The notes beneath the pieces are model-generated. The model saw nothing but the letters and a program-made list of their open reading frames with translations. It ran no database searches and was not told where the DNA came from. A stretch of DNA of 64,000 bases, taken from assembly GCF_002736205.1 (NCBI RefSeq), contig NZ_CP024091.1, positions 1,488,001-1,552,000 on the forward strand, read 5' to 3'. Position numbers and translations under genes: made by a program. This document shows positions 26,194-36,960 of the stretch, piece after piece. The number at the start of each line of letters is the position of its first letter. Positions within the stretch are counted from its first letter, which is position 1. This DNA comes from Pedobacter ginsengisoli (GTDB lineage Bacteria; Bacteroidota; Bacteroidia; Sphingobacteriales; Sphingobacteriaceae).

Positions 26194-29100
26194 TTAAAAT
26201 TCAAGATTTTTAAGATACATGCGTGGGGTATGACCATACTGTTTTCTGAATTCTCTGCTAAAGTATTTTGGGTCGTTAAAACCTACTAAATAAGAAATTT
26301 CTGAAATGGTATATCTGTTTTCTGTTAACAGCTGAGCAGCTTTTTTTAATTTAATGGATTTGATAAAATCATTTACAGAGAGGCTTGTCATTGTACGAAT
26401 CTTTTTATACAGTACGGGTTGACTCATTCCAATTTTTTGGGCTAGTTCAGGTACACCAAAACTTTCATCAGACATGTGACTTTCAATGTAAGCCAGTATT
26501 TTTGTCATGAATGCATGATCTGTTGAATTTACAGTGATGTCTTGAGGCTGCAAATTTACCTGTTGAATGAATTTTTGACGCATTGTAGCCCTTGATTGGA
26601 GCAAATTGCGCACGTTTAGAAGTAGCAGATCCATACTAAATGGCTTGGTAATGTAAGCATCGGCTCCCGTTTCCAGTCCACTTACCTGGTGGATATGTGA
26701 TGATCTTGCAGTAAGCAGAATTATTGGAATGTGACTGGTACGTTCATCTGATTTAAGTTTAGCACATAATTCCAATCCATCCATGACAGGCATCATTACA
26801 TCACAAATAATAAGATCAGGCAATAATTCAATTGCTGTTTCCCAGCCCTTTAACCCGTCAACGGCTTCTGTTACTTGGTATTGTTTGCCTACACCTAAGG
26901 AAATGAGCTGCATAATTTCTGCGTTATCTTCAACAATCAGGATAGTTTCCTGAGCTTTTGAATGTTCCTGTTGCTGGGTTGCTGGCTTTTCGCCGGTGTG
27001 CCCGGTATATAGTTTAGAAGGGAATTCGGTACTTTTAACTTCACTAAGTTCAATAGGTTTAAAGTGAGAATTTCCTTTCTTAAGTTTAACAATGAAACAA
27101 GTGTAGCCTTGTTCTTCAGTGCTTGCGGGATTACTAATGATTTCTATTTTGCCATGATGGGCCTCAATTATACTTTTTGATAATGCCAGGCCTATTCCCG
27201 AACCGATATGATTGGATTCCTGTTCATCTACCTGGAAATAATCACTGAAAAGCTTGTTTTGACTTTCATATGGGATACCTTTTCCGTTGTCTATAACCTT
27301 AATTTCTATAAACTGTTCATGTTCAGTTATTGATAATGTGACAGTGCCACCATCATTACTGAACTTAAATGCATTAGAAAGTAGATTAAAGAGAACCTTT
27401 TCCATCTGCGCTTTATCAAAATAAAGGATAACTTGATCTTGTTGATGGATAAACTCATATTGGATATTTCGTATGATTGCAGTATGACGAAATGCCAGAA
27501 ACATTTCGTTAGCATAGCTGATAATGTTTGCTTTACTTACATGTAGTTTAAGGTGTCCGGTTTCAGCCTTCCTAAAATCCATTAATTCGGTTATGAGTCT
27601 CATAAGCCGATCTGCATTGTTTTTTATCGGAAGCACTTGTTGATGGACCTCGATATTGTTCTGTGAGGTTTTAGCTAGATCTTCTAAAGGAGCGAGAATT
27701 AAAGTTAGTGGTGTTCGAATCTCATGTGCGATATAAGTGAAGAAATTCAACTTCATTTTTTGTACGTCTTCTGATCGTTTTAATAATGCGCGTACAAAAA
27801 GATACCGGATGGTAAGAAAAAGTATAATTGAAAATATCAGTAAATAACATAAGTATGCCCACCATGTAGCCCATAATGGAGGTAGGATAGTAATGCTGAT
27901 ATCTGCCGATGCATGGCCAGGTGTTCCGTCGTTATTTACTCCTTTAACAATAAATGTATAATCTCCAGAGGGAAGGTTGGAATAGCTGGCACTTGGAATA
28001 TCTGTATTGATCCAGTCTTTATCATAACCTTCTAGCTTATATGTGTATTTATTTTTGTCTGATCTGATATAATTTAATAAAGCAAAGCCCAGACTAAAAT
28101 TATTGTGATTATGTTTAAATGTGAGGTTTTTAACGGTGTTTATGTTTTCTTTTAGCAACTGATCTGGCCCATTTACAGTAACAGGCTGATTGAACAGCTT
28201 TAAATTTGTAAAAACGATAGGGTCGTTATGAGTGTTAATTTCTATCTGATCAGGATAAAAAGAAGTGAGGCCATTGTATCCTCCGAAAAAGAACTCATTA
28301 TTGTGGTCCTTGAAAAAGGATCTCATGTTAAAGTCGTTTCCTGCTAAACCATCACTTTTAGTATAGTTCTTGAATTTTTCGGTTTTAGGATTGAGGACAG
28401 ATAATCCGTTATCAGTACTAATCCATAGATTGCCTTTTTTATCTTCAATAATACCCAATACATTGTTATTACACAAACCGTCTTTTTCGGTATAGGTTTT
28501 GAATTTTCGAGTTCTTGAATTGTACAAAGAAACACCGCCGAAATATGTTCCAAGCCAATATTTATCCTTTGCTGTTTGTATGATGCAATTGATATAATCT
28601 GATTGCAGACTATCAGGGTTTCCTTCCTTTTTGGTAAAATAGGCTAGCTTTCCTGTTTTTGGATCGTAAAGGTGCAAGCCTTTGGTTGTTCCGATCCAAA
28701 TATTTTTGTTTGAGTCTTCAAAGAGGGTTTGAACATATTTAGAAAGTAGTTTTTTCTCTACTGGATTTTTTAGAGTATGATCATTATGACTATTTATATT
28801 ATTGAGACCATCTCTGGATCCAACCCAGATTTTACCATTGCTATCTTCAAGTATGGTCATTATATCGGCTGTTCCCCGACTGTTGCTGGTGTCTTTTACA
28901 TTTGTTATTTGTTGAGTAAAGGTTTTGGTTGCAGGATTAAAGATGCTGATGAGGCCCTCGTGCATCCCTATGACCAGATTTCCATTCTTTTGTTGTAATA
29001 TAGTTTTAACCAGGTTAGAAGGTAATGTATTGTTATTACCCGGAATAGATTTGTAGTGCTTGTAGGTATTACTACTACGATCGAAGTGATTAAGTCCGCC

Positions 29101-30222
29101 ACCTTCTGTTCCTATCCATAGGTTGTGTTGGGGATCTTCAACAATTGTACTGATAATATTGCTACTGAGACTTGAAATGAGTCCACTGGCCCGATAGGTT
29201 TTAAAACCTGTTGAATAGGGGTATAACGCATCGACACCACCATAAAAGCTTCCGACCCAAACCGTGTTACTTGCATCCTGAAAAATACTGTGTAAAGAGT
29301 TTTGAGTAAGACTCCCGGTCTGATCAGGGTTGTGCTTGTAGTTAGTAAATGTTTTTGTTTTTGGATTTAAAATGCTCAAACCCTCTTGTGTTCCTATCCA
29401 TAGTGTTCCATTTTTATTGCGGATAATGTCGCGTATGTCGTTATGGATAAGGGTATTATTGTTTGTTGTGCTGTGGGTGTAATGGATGAATTTGTTTGGT
29501 TTTTGATATAAGTTTATGCCCTTGTCAGTACCAATCCAAATATTTTTGTCACTGTCGCTGGTAATGCTGGTGATGTAATTAGAACTAATGCTTGTAGGGT
29601 TGTTAGTGGCAGTTCTGAAGAGAACGGCCCTGGGCTTGCCTTTACTTATTGTCATTCGGATTAGTCCGTAACCTGTGCCAACCCATAGATTTTGCTCACT
29701 ATCTTTAAACAGGCTATAGATATTGTTTGTCCGTTGGTTTTTATCGAGCTTATCAAAACGAAATGTTTTGAATTTACCACTTTTCCTATCTAAGAGACAG
29801 AGACCATTATAAGTGCCTACCCAGAGGTTTTTATCAGGATCTTCATAGATGCAATTTATAGTATCATTTAGGATCTTGATTTTGATAAAGTTATCGTTTT
29901 TATCGTCGTACCGGCTCAAGCCCTTAATTGTACCTATCCATAATTGTCCGAATGAATCGGATAGGAGGCAATCGATTACATTATGAGGAAGGCTCGTATT
30001 GTCTTTAGGGTTATTTGTATAAATTTTGAATTGAAAGCCATCGTATCTGTTCAGGCCACGCCTGGTGCCAAACCATAGAAAGTTCTTATGATCCTGGGCT
30101 ATGCTTACCACCGAGTTTTGAGACAAGCCATTTTCCATACTAAGGTTGCTAAAGGAAGCTTCCTTTTGTGCATAGTTATTAAATGGAAAAAGCAGAAGGA
30201 GAAAGAGGTAATATGCCTTCAT
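26194..30222 (-). CDS. Hybrid two-component system regulator (sensor kinase-receiver-AraC)
   Basis: A protein of about 1342 residues from the ATG at 30222 (MKAYYLFLLLLFPFNNYAQ signal peptide); a TTG two codons upstream also fits. Order: periplasmic double beta-propeller of Reg_prop repeats (many NLWIGTxxGL units) to about residue 690, a Y_Y_Y domain, a membrane helix near 780-805, HisKA with phosphorylatable His833 (HEIRTP), HATPase_c (NGKGIP, GSGIGLALS), receiver with Asp1141 (ICDVMMPVMDG), and an AraC-type DNA-binding domain (ISEISYLVGFNDPKYFSREF). In Bacteroidota such regulators bind oligosaccharides in the periplasm and activate the adjacent utilisation genes. Here that is the divergent susC-led fucosidase operon. 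Confidence 0.95.
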   Translation of the reverse strand: MKAYYLFLLLLFPFNNYAQKEASFSNLSMENGLSQNSVVSIAQDHKNFLWFGTRRGLNRYDGFQFKIYTNNPKDNTSLPHNVIDCLLSDSFGQLWIGTIKGLSRYDDKNDNFIKIKILNDTINCIYEDPDKNLWVGTYNGLCLLDRKSGKFKTFRFDKLDKNQRTNNIYSLFKDSEQNLWVGTGYGLIRMTISKGKPRAVLFRTATNNPTSISSNYITSITSDSDKNIWIGTDKGINLYQKPNKFIHYTHSTTNNNTLIHNDIRDIIRNKNGTLWIGTQEGLSILNPKTKTFTNYKHNPDQTGSLTQNSLHSIFQDASNTVWVGSFYGGVDALYPYSTGFKTYRASGLISSLSSNIISTIVEDPQHNLWIGTEGGGLNHFDRSSNTYKHYKSIPGNNNTLPSNLVKTILQQKNGNLVIGMHEGLISIFNPATKTFTQQITNVKDTSNSRGTADIMTILEDSNGKIWVGSRDGLNNINSHNDHTLKNPVEKKLLSKYVQTLFEDSNKNIWIGTTKGLHLYDPKTGKLAYFTKKEGNPDSLQSDYINCIIQTAKDKYWLGTYFGGVSLYNSRTRKFKTYTEKDGLCNNNVLGIIEDKKGNLWISTDNGLSVLNPKTEKFKNYTKSDGLAGNDFNMRSFFKDHNNEFFFGGYNGLTSFYPDQIEINTHNDPIVFTNLKLFNQPVTVNGPDQLLKENINTVKNLTFKHNHNNFSLGFALLNYIRSDKNKYTYKLEGYDKDWINTDIPSASYSNLPSGDYTFIVKGVNNDGTPGHASADISITILPPLWATWWAYLCYLLIFSIILFLTIRYLFVRALLKRSEDVQKMKLNFFTYIAHEIRTPLTLILAPLEDLAKTSQNNIEVHQQVLPIKNNADRLMRLITELMDFRKAETGHLKLHVSKANIISYANEMFLAFRHTAIIRNIQYEFIHQQDQVILYFDKAQMEKVLFNLLSNAFKFSNDGGTVTLSITEHEQFIEIKVIDNGKGIPYESQNKLFSDYFQVDEQESNHIGSGIGLALSKSIIEAHHGKIEIISNPASTEEQGYTCFIVKLKKGNSHFKPIELSEVKSTEFPSKLYTGHTGEKPATQQQEHSKAQETILIVEDNAEIMQLISLGVGKQYQVTEAVDGLKGWETAIELLPDLIICDVMMPVMDGLELCAKLKSDERTSHIPIILLTARSSHIHQVSGLETGADAYITKPFSMDLLLLNVRNLLQSRATMRQKFIQQVNLQPQDITVNSTDHAFMTKILAYIESHMSDESFGVPELAQKIGMSQPVLYKKIRTMTSLSVNDFIKSIKLKKAAQLLTENRYTISEISYLVGFNDPKYFSREFRKQYGHTPRMYLKNLEF

Positions 30223-30258
30223 AATCAATTAAAGGTGTGAAAATACTCCTTTAGTTTT

Positions 30259-30273
30259 GGATTTTCTACCATA
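30259..30273 (+). promoter_or_regulatory. Second copy of the 15-base fucoside-locus word
   Basis: GGATTTTCTACCATA lies in the divergent region between the hybrid regulator (start 30222) and susC (start 30437), identical to 20812-20826 upstream of the GH95 gene. Its position suggests an activator site for susC, the regulator itself, or both. Confidence 0.4.
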
Positions 30274-30331
30274 AGATTTAGAATTTTCATCTTTTTTGAG
30301 AGAATTAACAGCCAGTTTTGGTTCTATCAAA

Positions 30332-30376
30332 TGCAAACATTATCAGCCGAAGGGATAGGAAATGAAAACGTTTGCA
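30332..30376. promoter_or_regulatory. Spaced inverted repeat in the susC promoter region
   Basis: TGCAAAC (30332-30338) and GTTTGCA (30370-30376) are exact complements separated by 31 bases, ending about 60 bases before the susC start. They may form a regulator site, but seven-base arms at this spacing can occur by chance. Confidence 0.25.
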
Positions 30377-30436
30377 GAATGAATTGATAACCACAACCAA
30401 AACATCAACTAATCTTTAAACCTAAACAATGAATTC

Positions 30437-33400
30437 ATGAAACCAAGAAATCTACGATTCTATGCGGCTGGACTTATCTGTTGGCTGACTTTCAGTAATA
30501 GCTTCGTTTTAGACGCCCATGCGGAAAAAAAGAATGGCCCGCTTAAAAAACCATTATCCAAAACAGCTCACTTTAACCAGAATCAGCAAAAAGCTTTAAT
30601 TAAAGGTCAGGTTGTTGACATCAATAACCTTCCGATACCAGGTGTAAATATTAAGATAGAAAAATCAAATGTTACCACAGCGAGTGATAAAAATGGAAAT
30701 TTTGAAATTACAGCTAACATTAATGATGCTTTAGTGTTTACTGCTATTGGTTTTACCAGTAAACGTATTGTTGTTGCAAATGAGAATGCAAAGCTAAAAG
30801 TTGTTCTTGAAGAGGAGAATAATAAACTTAATGAAGTAGTGGTAGTGGGATATGGTGTACAAAAGAAAGCAAATTTAACTGGTGCTGTTAGCCAGATAGA
30901 TTCAAAAATGCTTGAAAACAGGCCTACTGCAAATCTTGGGCAGGCCCTGCAGGGGGTAATGCCTAACTTTAATGTGAATATTTCTAATGGAAGTCCTAAT
31001 ACCTCAGCTTCTTACAATATCCGGGGGGCTACGTCTTTTTTTAAGGATAAGAATGATGGTAATAAGATCAAATTTTCATCGGGTCAGCCTTTCACACTGG
31101 TTGATGGAATAGAGATGGATCCTAATCAATTAAATCCTGAAGACATAGAGTCTGTTACCTTGCTGAAGGACGCTGCATCTGCGGCAATTTATGGTGCCAG
31201 AGGTGCATTTGGTGTTCTTTTAATAAAAACCAAATCGGGCAAAGGCGGGCAAATAAAGGTTAATTACTCTAATTCATTTCAATGGAGTTCGCCAACTGCA
31301 GTTCCAGATATTTTAGACGCTTATACAATTCAGGAAGCTAGTATTAAAGCTTCGGAACTTGAAGGCATTTCGGCAGGTTCTAATGAAATATTAAAACTGC
31401 AAAAGATTAAGGAGTATATGGATGATCCTGTAAATAACGAGCCTTATTATTTTGCCGATGCCGATGTGAAAAAAACAAATATTTTATGGAGAGGGAATGT
31501 AAATCCTTATAAAGAAGCTTTATTGAAGTCTTCGCCTATGCAAAAGCATAACCTTTCGCTTTCCGGAGGAAATGAGAAAACATCTTTTTATGGTTCTTTT
31601 GGCTATCAGGATCAGGATGGATTATACAAGATCAATACGGATAATTTTAAACGCTATAATGCTTTGTTAAATGTAAGTTCAAAAGTAAACGATTGGTTTA
31701 AAATGGATTACAGGACGTCATTTAACAGCTCTACTTACATTGAGCCGGTTAGCCCTTCGGGTAAAGGAGGTTGGTGGACTGCAATGTCGCAAGAGCCTGG
31801 CCGTAATGTGAACATGCCTATACATGTTCCGGCATCTTTAAACTTACCACAGAGGTATACAGATAACATCCTGTCGTTTATGGAGTATGGCTCATCTGAT
31901 AAAGAAACCAAATCGAACATTTTACTGGCTGCTGCTCCAACAATTACCTTTACAAAGGACTGGTCCTTGAAAGGAGATTTCTCGTATTTAAGTAACAGCA
32001 ATATCCAAAAAACAATAGTGCCGCGTTTAGAGCGATTGGAAAGCACTGTAGGTTCATTTACTGCAGTTCATACAGATCCTGATTATGTTTCTCGTTACAA
32101 TTTTAATGCTAATAAATATACCGTAAACATCTTTACGGATTATGCAAAGACAATTGCTGATAAGCATAACTTTCATGGAACGGTAGGTTTTAATCAGGAA
32201 TGGTATACAGATCAAAGCGTATCTGCACAAAGAAATATGATCAATTCAAATGTTCCTGTTTTAGGACAGGCGCAGGGAGAAAGAACCGTAGGAGATAGCG
32301 AGCAGGAATGGGCAGTTCGTGGTGTGTTTTACAGGTTTACGTATAACTATGACGGCAAATATTTATTTGAATCGAATGGTCGTTATGATGGCACTTCAAG
32401 ATTTCCTTCTGACATTCGTTATAAATTCTTTCCTTCATTTTCTGCGGGATGGCGTGTAAGTGAAGAATCTTTTGCTAAAGGTATAAAACCTTATATCAAT
32501 GATTTTAAGCTTAGAGCCTCGTATGGTAGTTTGGGCAATCAGAATGTAGCCAATTACATCTATATATTAAATTATGGAACAAACAGCCAGCTTCAATATT
32601 TATTAAATGGAGTCAGGCCAGTTGGGGTTACGCCTCCAGGATTGGTAGATCCGGACTTAACCTGGGAAACCGCAACAACTATTGATTTTGGATTTGATTT
32701 GACTGCCTTTAAAAATTTCGAGATCAATTTTGATTGGTATAGAAGAAGGACATCAGATATTTTAATTGATGGACTGAAATTTCCTTCAGTTCTGGGAGCT
32801 TCATCTCCAACAAGAAATTCTGCAACTATTGATACGAAGGGCTGGGAACTGACAATGAAGTATAGGAATACGACTGGTTTTGGGCTAAACTATGATTTAG
32901 GTTTAACCTTGGGAGATAGCCAGGCAGAGGTAGTGAAATTTGGAAATAATCCTAATAAATTGTTGAGTGATCAGTATTTATATGAAGGACAGAAGATGGG
33001 TGAGATTTGGGGTTATGAAACTTATGGGATTTTCCAGACTAAAGAAGAAATTACCAATTCACCTACTCAGAAGTTAATATCTTCTGGTCTTTGGTTCCCA
33101 GGCGATGTAAGGTACAAGGATATTGATGGAAATAACGAGATAAATTTTGGAAACAATACTGTTGGAAATTCAGGAGACAGAAAAATAATAGGTAACAGTA
33201 CGCCAAGGTATCAGTTTGGGTTTAACTCTAACTTTAGCTACAAAAATGTAGATCTGGATATTTTTGTTCAGGGAGTTGGTAAGAGAGACTTATGGATAGG
33301 GAACAATCTTTATTGGGGAGCAGGTACAACTGGTACATGGGAAACTTACAATAACTCGTGGACACCGGAGCGTACTGGTGCCTTTTATCCGGCCTATAAA

Positions 33401-33658
33401 AATGCCAGCAGAAACAGACAGGTACAAACGCGGTACCTTGAAAATGGGGCTTACCTGCGTATGAAAAACCTGGCTTTAGGATATACCTTGCCAAGGGCCT
33501 TTACTGAGAAAATTAAATTACAAAGAGTAAGACTTTCTGCTTCGGCCTATAATTTATTTGAATTTAAAAGTGTGCCAAAAACATTTGATCCTGAACTGGT
33601 TGGTATGAATTATCCGATTCTCAGATCGTATGCATTTGGTTTGCAGGCAACATTTTAG
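30437..33658 (+). CDS. SusC/RagA-type TonB-linked outer membrane transporter
   Basis: A 1073-residue outer membrane protein. Signal sequence, then a carboxypeptidase-regulatory-like domain at about 53-135 (IKGQVVDINNLPIPGVNIKI), the TonB box-like region and plug (NEVVVVGYGVQKKANLTGAV; PFTLVDGIEMDPNQLNPEDI; AASAAIYGARGAFGVLLIKT), and a long beta-barrel ending in a C-terminal aromatic (YAFGLQATF). No N-terminal STN domain is seen, so it is a nutrient importer and not an anti-sigma-coupled one. It imports oligosaccharides with the SusD partner 32 bases downstream. Context suggests fucosylated glycans. Confidence 0.96.
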   Translation: MKPRNLRFYAAGLICWLTFSNSFVLDAHAEKKNGPLKKPLSKTAHFNQNQQKALIKGQVVDINNLPIPGVNIKIEKSNVTTASDKNGNFEITANINDALVFTAIGFTSKRIVVANENAKLKVVLEEENNKLNEVVVVGYGVQKKANLTGAVSQIDSKMLENRPTANLGQALQGVMPNFNVNISNGSPNTSASYNIRGATSFFKDKNDGNKIKFSSGQPFTLVDGIEMDPNQLNPEDIESVTLLKDAASAAIYGARGAFGVLLIKTKSGKGGQIKVNYSNSFQWSSPTAVPDILDAYTIQEASIKASELEGISAGSNEILKLQKIKEYMDDPVNNEPYYFADADVKKTNILWRGNVNPYKEALLKSSPMQKHNLSLSGGNEKTSFYGSFGYQDQDGLYKINTDNFKRYNALLNVSSKVNDWFKMDYRTSFNSSTYIEPVSPSGKGGWWTAMSQEPGRNVNMPIHVPASLNLPQRYTDNILSFMEYGSSDKETKSNILLAAAPTITFTKDWSLKGDFSYLSNSNIQKTIVPRLERLESTVGSFTAVHTDPDYVSRYNFNANKYTVNIFTDYAKTIADKHNFHGTVGFNQEWYTDQSVSAQRNMINSNVPVLGQAQGERTVGDSEQEWAVRGVFYRFTYNYDGKYLFESNGRYDGTSRFPSDIRYKFFPSFSAGWRVSEESFAKGIKPYINDFKLRASYGSLGNQNVANYIYILNYGTNSQLQYLLNGVRPVGVTPPGLVDPDLTWETATTIDFGFDLTAFKNFEINFDWYRRRTSDILIDGLKFPSVLGASSPTRNSATIDTKGWELTMKYRNTTGFGLNYDLGLTLGDSQAEVVKFGNNPNKLLSDQYLYEGQKMGEIWGYETYGIFQTKEEITNSPTQKLISSGLWFPGDVRYKDIDGNNEINFGNNTVGNSGDRKIIGNSTPRYQFGFNSNFSYKNVDLDIFVQGVGKRDLWIGNNLYWGAGTTGTWETYNNSWTPERTGAFYPAYKNASRNRQVQTRYLENGAYLRMKNLALGYTLPRAFTEKIKLQRVRLSASAYNLFEFKSVPKTFDPELVGMNYPILRSYAFGLQATF

Positions 33659-33690
33659 ATCAATTTAAATAGAACTCAAATTAAACAAAC

Positions 33691-35475
33691 ATGAAAAGGA
33701 ACATAAACATATATACATTAGGAGTAATATCGTGCTTACTGCTTTTTGGATGCAAAAAGAATTTGTTAGACAAATATCCTTTGGATCAGATCACTGATGA
33801 AAATTACTGGAAAACTGAGAATGACCTGAAACTTTATACTAATAGCCTTTACCCGAAATATATTGTTGGATTTGGAACCGATTTTGCCGATGGTACAGTT
33901 CAGCCTTATGGGGTAAATGTGAATACATTGGTTTATGGTGATGTAATTAGTGATAATGCCGCGCCACTTACCTATTCAAAAGTGGGAACTGACGAATACA
34001 TAGCTTACCTATCTGGTGGTAGTGGCTCTGGAGGTTGGAATTTTGAAGGGATAAGACAACTGAATTTTTTTATAGATAATTATAAACGCGCTAATTTGCC
34101 GGATAATGTTGCTAACAAATATTTAGGTGAAATTTACTTCTTTAAAGCCTGGGATTATTTTAATAAGGTAAAATTATTTGGGGATGTTTCGTGGTTACAG
34201 CATTCATTAAACATTAACTCGCCGGAACTTTTTGAGGCCAGAACTCCAAGAGCACAGGTAATGGACTCTGTAATTAATATTCTTAATAAGGCTATTGATT
34301 ATTTACCTGCTAAGGGAAGTGAAGAAACCAATCGTTTGAATAAGGATATGGCGCTTTTCTTAAAATCAAGAATAGGGTTGTTTGAAGGAACTTACAGGAA
34401 GTATCATACGGAATTGGGTCTGGATCCAAATGCCTATTTAAGGTATTCCGTTGAAGCATCGGAGGCATTGCTTAATAAATACAGCTTAGTACAGGGAGAC
34501 CATAATACGGTATATAATAGTTTATTTGCTACAGAATCTTATAAAACTAACACTGAAGTCATTATGTGGAGGGAGTATTCTACAGCGGTTACTTACGGTG
34601 CCGCTTTTAGCCGCTATTTTGCACAAAATTTAAGGCATCAGTTTGGAGCTACAAGAAGCCTGGTAGATGAATATTTATGTTCTGATGGCTTAACAATTTC
34701 GACAAGCCCCTTATTTAAAGGTAAGGAATCGATTCAAACAGAGATGGAGAATCGCGACCCGCGTTTAACACAGACTATTGCAAATTTTGGAACCTATAAT
34801 CTGGCAAGTACTACCATACAAGGCGCAAATAATGCTCCATTGCCAAACTTACCGGGTATGAATGGGAATAAGTGCCCTACAGGTTATCGTTTGGCTAAAT
34901 GGTTCTATAATAGTCCGGTAGACTGGGAAAGAGTTACTAACGGCCAACAGGCTGCACCTGTATTTCGTTTTGCGGAAATACTGTTGAACTATGCTGAAGC
35001 AAAGTATGAATTAGGTGAAATTAATCAGCTGGTTATTGATCAGACAATTAATAAACTAAGGGACCGCGTAGGAATGCCTCACTTAATTATGGGCAATGAG
35101 CCTGCAGATTCACGTTTGGATGGAATATATCAAACCTATGTTGGAGTTCCAATTAATCCTTTATTGAGAGAGATTCGCAGGGAAAGAAGGGTGGAAATGG
35201 CATTTGAAAATACCCGTTGGGATGACTTAATGAGATGGAAAGCGGGTAAATTAATTAATGTTCCTGTTGAGGGAATTAAGTTTGTTCAATCGCAATTCCC
35301 AACTGTAGTAGTTAATAAGGATATATATTTAAGCGCCGAGGGTTACATACTACCGTATTTTAAAACAATACCAACAGGACGCAAATTTGATGAGACAAAG
35401 GGCTACTTATTTCCAATTCCGACAGAGGATTTGCTTTTAAATAACAAGCTGGTTCAGAATCCAAACTGGAAATAA
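33691..35475 (+). CDS. SusD/RagB-type surface glycan-binding lipoprotein
   Basis: A 594-residue lipoprotein. The lipobox LLFGC places the acylated Cys at residue 21, followed by KKNLLDKYPLDQITDENYW, the typical SusD start. The TPR-rich core (YLGEIYFFKAWDYFNKVKLF) and the C-terminal RERRVEMAFENTRWDDLMRW block are family signatures. It caps the SusC barrel and delivers glycan. Second gene of the susC-susD-GH29-DUF2264 operon. Confidence 0.95.
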   Translation: MKRNINIYTLGVISCLLLFGCKKNLLDKYPLDQITDENYWKTENDLKLYTNSLYPKYIVGFGTDFADGTVQPYGVNVNTLVYGDVISDNAAPLTYSKVGTDEYIAYLSGGSGSGGWNFEGIRQLNFFIDNYKRANLPDNVANKYLGEIYFFKAWDYFNKVKLFGDVSWLQHSLNINSPELFEARTPRAQVMDSVINILNKAIDYLPAKGSEETNRLNKDMALFLKSRIGLFEGTYRKYHTELGLDPNAYLRYSVEASEALLNKYSLVQGDHNTVYNSLFATESYKTNTEVIMWREYSTAVTYGAAFSRYFAQNLRHQFGATRSLVDEYLCSDGLTISTSPLFKGKESIQTEMENRDPRLTQTIANFGTYNLASTTIQGANNAPLPNLPGMNGNKCPTGYRLAKWFYNSPVDWERVTNGQQAAPVFRFAEILLNYAEAKYELGEINQLVIDQTINKLRDRVGMPHLIMGNEPADSRLDGIYQTYVGVPINPLLREIRRERRVEMAFENTRWDDLMRWKAGKLINVPVEGIKFVQSQFPTVVVNKDIYLSAEGYILPYFKTIPTGRKFDETKGYLFPIPTEDLLLNNKLVQNPNWK

Positions 35476-35520
35476 ATAATCTATTTAATAAAAATATAAG
35501 ACACACATATTCAGTAAATC

Positions 35521-36960
35521 ATGGTTAGAAAACCCATTAAACGCTTTATTGCCCTACAATTATTATTTATTTTAATTGCAAGTACGACTTACGCTCAAAA
35601 TGCTGAAAGGATAAAACTAAAGCATGGCTCGCACCGTGAGGGTAAGCGGACTGATTCTGTAATGCAGAAATGGAGAGGTAACGGTTTGGGACAGTTTATT
35701 CATTGGGGCTTGTACGCTATTCCTGGGGGAGAATGGAATGGCAAACAGTATAATGGTGCAGCAGAGTGGATCAGATCGTGGAATGGGATACCTAAGTCGG
35801 CCTATGATTCTTTAATATATAAGTTTAACCCTATAAACTTTAATGCGGATGAGTGGGCTTCGATTGCCAAAAATATGGGAGCAAAATATGTAACCATTAC
35901 CACTAAGCATCATGACGGTTTTTGTTTGTGGCCAAGTAAGTATACCTCGTATACTGTAGCCAATTCCCCGTGGAAAAAAGACATTATGAAGCCACTGGTT
36001 GATGCTTATGATAAGGCTGGTTTAGATGTGATCTTATATTTTTCAATTATGGACTGGAACCATCCGGGATGGCGTTATGATATAAAAACCAAGGCGGACA
36101 GCATCGCTTTTGAGGGGTTCAAAAAGTTTACCCGCAATCAGCTGATAGAATTACTTACAATGTATCCAAAAGCCAAAGGGTTATGGTTTGATGGTACCTG
36201 GGATAAATCGTGGGTTAAACAGGCTAAGTTTGCAGATGAACTGGAAGCTGAAATGCGAAAGCTCCGCCCGGGTTTGATTATAGGAAGTCGATTTAGAGCA
36301 GATGAATATGGAAAACGCCATTTTGACTCTAACAATGTATTAATGGGGGATTATGAACAAGGCTGGGAGCGTAAACTTCCAAACTCAATTGCTGATGTTC
36401 ATGGTAATGATTGGGATTGTGTTATGACAATCCCTGAAAATCAGTGGGGATACAATAAAGCGTGGAAAGGGCACATTAAAAGTTCAAATGAATTAATTGA
36501 AATGACAGCCAAAGCTGTTTCATTGGGAGGTAATTTTGTTTTGAATTTTGGTCCTAAGGGTGATGGTTCTATTCGTGATGAAGAGAAAAAGCTTGCATCG
36601 GAAATAGGGGATTGGATGAAGGTTAACAGCGAGGCGATATACAATTGTGAATATAGCGGGTTAGAGAAGCAAGACTGGGGTTATTTTACAAAGAAGAGGG
36701 AAAAAGATAAAGTGTATTTGATTATATTTAATACACCGGTATCGGGCGCTTATCGTGTAAAATTGCCCGCAAAAACTGCGATTGCGAAATCTTATCTGCT
36801 TACTAATCCAAATATGGATTTAAGAGTAGAGGAAGTGCATAGCAATGAATATTTTATTTATGCCAAACCCACTACTGAAGCTAAACCTTTTGTAATTGTA
36901 TTGGATACAAAGAAAAAGGAAAATAATGGGGGAAATAATTATGAAAAGGCCAAAATATGA
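35521..36960 (+). CDS. Glycoside hydrolase family 29 alpha-L-fucosidase
   Basis: A 479-residue exported enzyme with signal peptide (cleaved after TTYAQ). The catalytic barrel shows GQFIHWGLYAIPGGEWNGK, the KYVTITTKHHDGFCLW block and the nucleophile Asp224 in KGLWFDGTWD. These are the standard GH29 retaining fucosidase signatures. The C-terminal region (VYLIIFNTPVSGAYRVKLP) is a short beta domain. It should remove terminal alpha-L-fucose in the periplasm from glycans brought in by SusCD. Its stop overlaps the DUF2264 start as ATGA. Confidence 0.94.
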   Translation: MVRKPIKRFIALQLLFILIASTTYAQNAERIKLKHGSHREGKRTDSVMQKWRGNGLGQFIHWGLYAIPGGEWNGKQYNGAAEWIRSWNGIPKSAYDSLIYKFNPINFNADEWASIAKNMGAKYVTITTKHHDGFCLWPSKYTSYTVANSPWKKDIMKPLVDAYDKAGLDVILYFSIMDWNHPGWRYDIKTKADSIAFEGFKKFTRNQLIELLTMYPKAKGLWFDGTWDKSWVKQAKFADELEAEMRKLRPGLIIGSRFRADEYGKRHFDSNNVLMGDYEQGWERKLPNSIADVHGNDWDCVMTIPENQWGYNKAWKGHIKSSNELIEMTAKAVSLGGNFVLNFGPKGDGSIRDEEKKLASEIGDWMKVNSEAIYNCEYSGLEKQDWGYFTKKREKDKVYLIIFNTPVSGAYRVKLPAKTAIAKSYLLTNPNMDLRVEEVHSNEYFIYAKPTTEAKPFVIVLDTKKKENNGGNNYEKAKI

